13,799 nt of DNA, from contig CAZMUD010000031.1 in the NCBI GenBank assembly GCA_964569715.1, forward strand, positions 1 to 13,799, given 5' to 3'. Source of the stretch: CAZMUD01 sp964569715. GTDB taxonomy: Bacteria > Chloroflexota > Dehalococcoidia > Dehalococcoidales > UBA2162. Position numbers and translations under genes: made by a program. The notes under the pieces were generated by a model. The model was not told the DNA's origin and made no database searches. It worked only from the letters and a program-made list of their open reading frames with translations. How positions within the stretch are numbered: position 1 is the first letter of the stretch; each line of letters begins with the position of its first letter. Below are positions 13,161 to 13,799 of this stretch, piece by piece.

Positions 13161-13355
13161 CTACGCGTGTAGCCAAAAGCTAAGAGCTTGGAAAGTAGCA
13201 CTAATAACTGAGGCGATAGTAACAATAATGGCGAGTAAACGCCAACGCCATTTTAGACTCGCCTCATATATTGCCCCCAAATGCTTAACTGTATCAGTTA
13301 AGCGCCTAATTTCCATTATATCTTGGTCGCTCGGAAATATAGTTAGTTTATCCAT
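13161..13355 (-). CDS. Small single-helix membrane protein, unknown function
   Basis: A 64-residue protein. Residues 1-38 are polar and charged (MDKLTIFPSDQDIMEIRRL...), then WRWRLLAIIVTIASVISATF forms one membrane-spanning helix and the protein ends FWLHA. A charged N-terminal part facing the cytoplasm would fit the Arg/Trp residues before the helix. AAGAGGTAAT directly precedes the ATG, a good ribosome binding site. I do not recognise the family. It lies between polA and mutM on the same strand, 41 bases before mutM, and may be co-transcribed with it. Confidence 0.6.
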   Translation of the reverse strand: MDKLTIFPSDQDIMEIRRLTDTVKHLGAIYEASLKWRWRLLAIIVTIASVISATFQALSFWLHA

Positions 13356-13386
13356 ATTACCTCTTAAGTTAAGGGTTACATATTAA

Positions 13387-13520
13387 CCTCACCCCCTGTA
13401 TCCCCCTCCCCTTGAAAAGGAGAGGGGGAGAGCTTTAAGAGATGGGGCTTCGCCCCCTCTCTTACTTACACTCCCCCTTCCCTTTACAGATAAATAAGGG
13501 AAGGGGGTTAGGGGGATAGG
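13387..13520 (+). repeat. Intergenic repeat family, copy 3, three hairpins in a larger palindrome
   Basis: Starting ACCTCACCCCC like the other copies, it holds three stems: CCCCCTCCCCTT/AAGGAGAGGGGG (13402-13428, one mismatch), AAGAGA-x-GGGGC/GCCCC-x-TCTCTT (13437-13463), and CCCCCTTCCCTT/AAGGGAAGGGGG (13473-13507, perfect). The outer ends TATCCCCCT (13399-13407) and AGGGGGATA (13510-13518) are themselves inverted, giving a MITE-like unit of about 120 bases. It lies just downstream of polA and could stop its transcript. No protein is encoded. Confidence 0.75.
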
Positions 13521-13533
13521 TCACAAAATATAT

Positions 13534-13799
13534 CTATCCCATTTCCCCCCAGTTATGGCCACTTTTGATATCTACCTTTAGTGAGACGCTGAGCTCTAAG
13601 GCAGTGGACATTACTTTGGGAACGAGTTGACGTATCTCCTCAAGCTCCTCCGCAGGCACTTCAAAGAGAAGCTCGTCGTGCACCTGAAGCAGCATCTTGC
13701 TCTTAAGTTGGCGTTTGCCCATTTCTCGGTAGAGGTTAATCATAGCTACCTTTATGATATCGGCTGATGTGCCCTGCACCGGCATATTTATTGCCATGC
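13534..13799 (-). CDS. polA: DNA polymerase I, C-terminal end (rest outside window)
   Basis: The last 88 or so residues of a family A DNA polymerase, which fills gaps in repair and removes Okazaki primers. MAINMPVQGTSADIIKVAMI corresponds to the conserved NxPxQGTxADI segment of the palm/fingers, and LLQVHDELLFEVP is motif C with the catalytic His-Asp-Glu. The protein ends GHNWGEMG, the usual W near the C-terminus. The visible ATG at 13797 is internal; the gene continues beyond the right edge. mutM lies downstream on the same strand with one small gene and the repeat block between. Confidence 0.95.
   Translation of the reverse strand, partial: MAINMPVQGTSADIIKVAMINLYREMGKRQLKSKMLLQVHDELLFEVPAEELEEIRQLVPKVMSTALELSVSLKVDIKSGHNWGEMG

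Noticed and set aside
11493..13520. Repeats as a CRISPR array
   Set aside because: The copies are far apart, unequal in length, internally palindromic, and have no regularly spaced spacers; no cas gene is present.

Overview
The window is an ordinary-looking bacterial chromosome segment with a few unusual joins. Most genes have strong AGGAGG-type ribosome binding sites, several start with TTG, and introns are absent. Family-level hints (radical SAM PflX, a Liv-type transporter beside an acyl-CoA synthetase, C-rich hairpin repeats between genes) would fit an anaerobic Chloroflexota/Dehalococcoidia-type genome. That is inference only, since no phylogenetic marker is complete here.

Layout. (1) 1-2781, plus strand: the 3' part of gltX (glutamyl-tRNA synthetase), an alpha/beta hydrolase preceded by two near-perfect palindromes, and a PflX-like radical SAM protein. 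(2) 2782-3005: a regulatory gap with an 11-base C run, promoter-like hexamers and a palindrome. (3) 3006-6232, plus strand: a tightly packed acyl-CoA synthetase-livG-livF operon. (4) 6244-11399, minus strand: livM, livH, livK, a coiled-coil lipoprotein and, further upstream, a 37-residue basic small protein. The two Liv half-operons meet tail to tail with 11 bases between them. (5) 11493-12303: two direct copies of an intergenic repeat flank a small PPC/DUF296-domain gene. (6) 12304-13799, minus strand: mutM, a small one-helix membrane protein, a third hairpin-rich repeat block, and the 3' end of polA.

How the genes fit together. LivK (substrate-binding lipoprotein), LivH and LivM (permeases) and LivG and LivF (ATPases) make a complete HAAT-type ABC importer. 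The adjacent AMP-forming acyl-CoA synthetase suggests that the imported compound, perhaps a carboxylic acid rather than an amino acid, is activated to a CoA thioester on entry. polA and mutM at the right end are DNA repair genes.

Most interesting signal. The lipoprotein gene (10109-10888) and livK (8484-9842) have homologous flanks on both sides: a leader of about 105 bases upstream and, downstream, a 12-bp hairpin with a 14-base loop. After the lipoprotein gene the homology continues into an 11-codon remnant of a livH start. The simplest reading is an old tandem duplication of a livK-livH unit in which the extra livK was replaced by an unrelated lipoprotein gene and the extra livH was deleted almost completely. 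LivM also carries an unexpected four-cysteine zinc-ribbon-like tail. I found no CRISPR array, tRNA, rRNA, phage or transposase gene.
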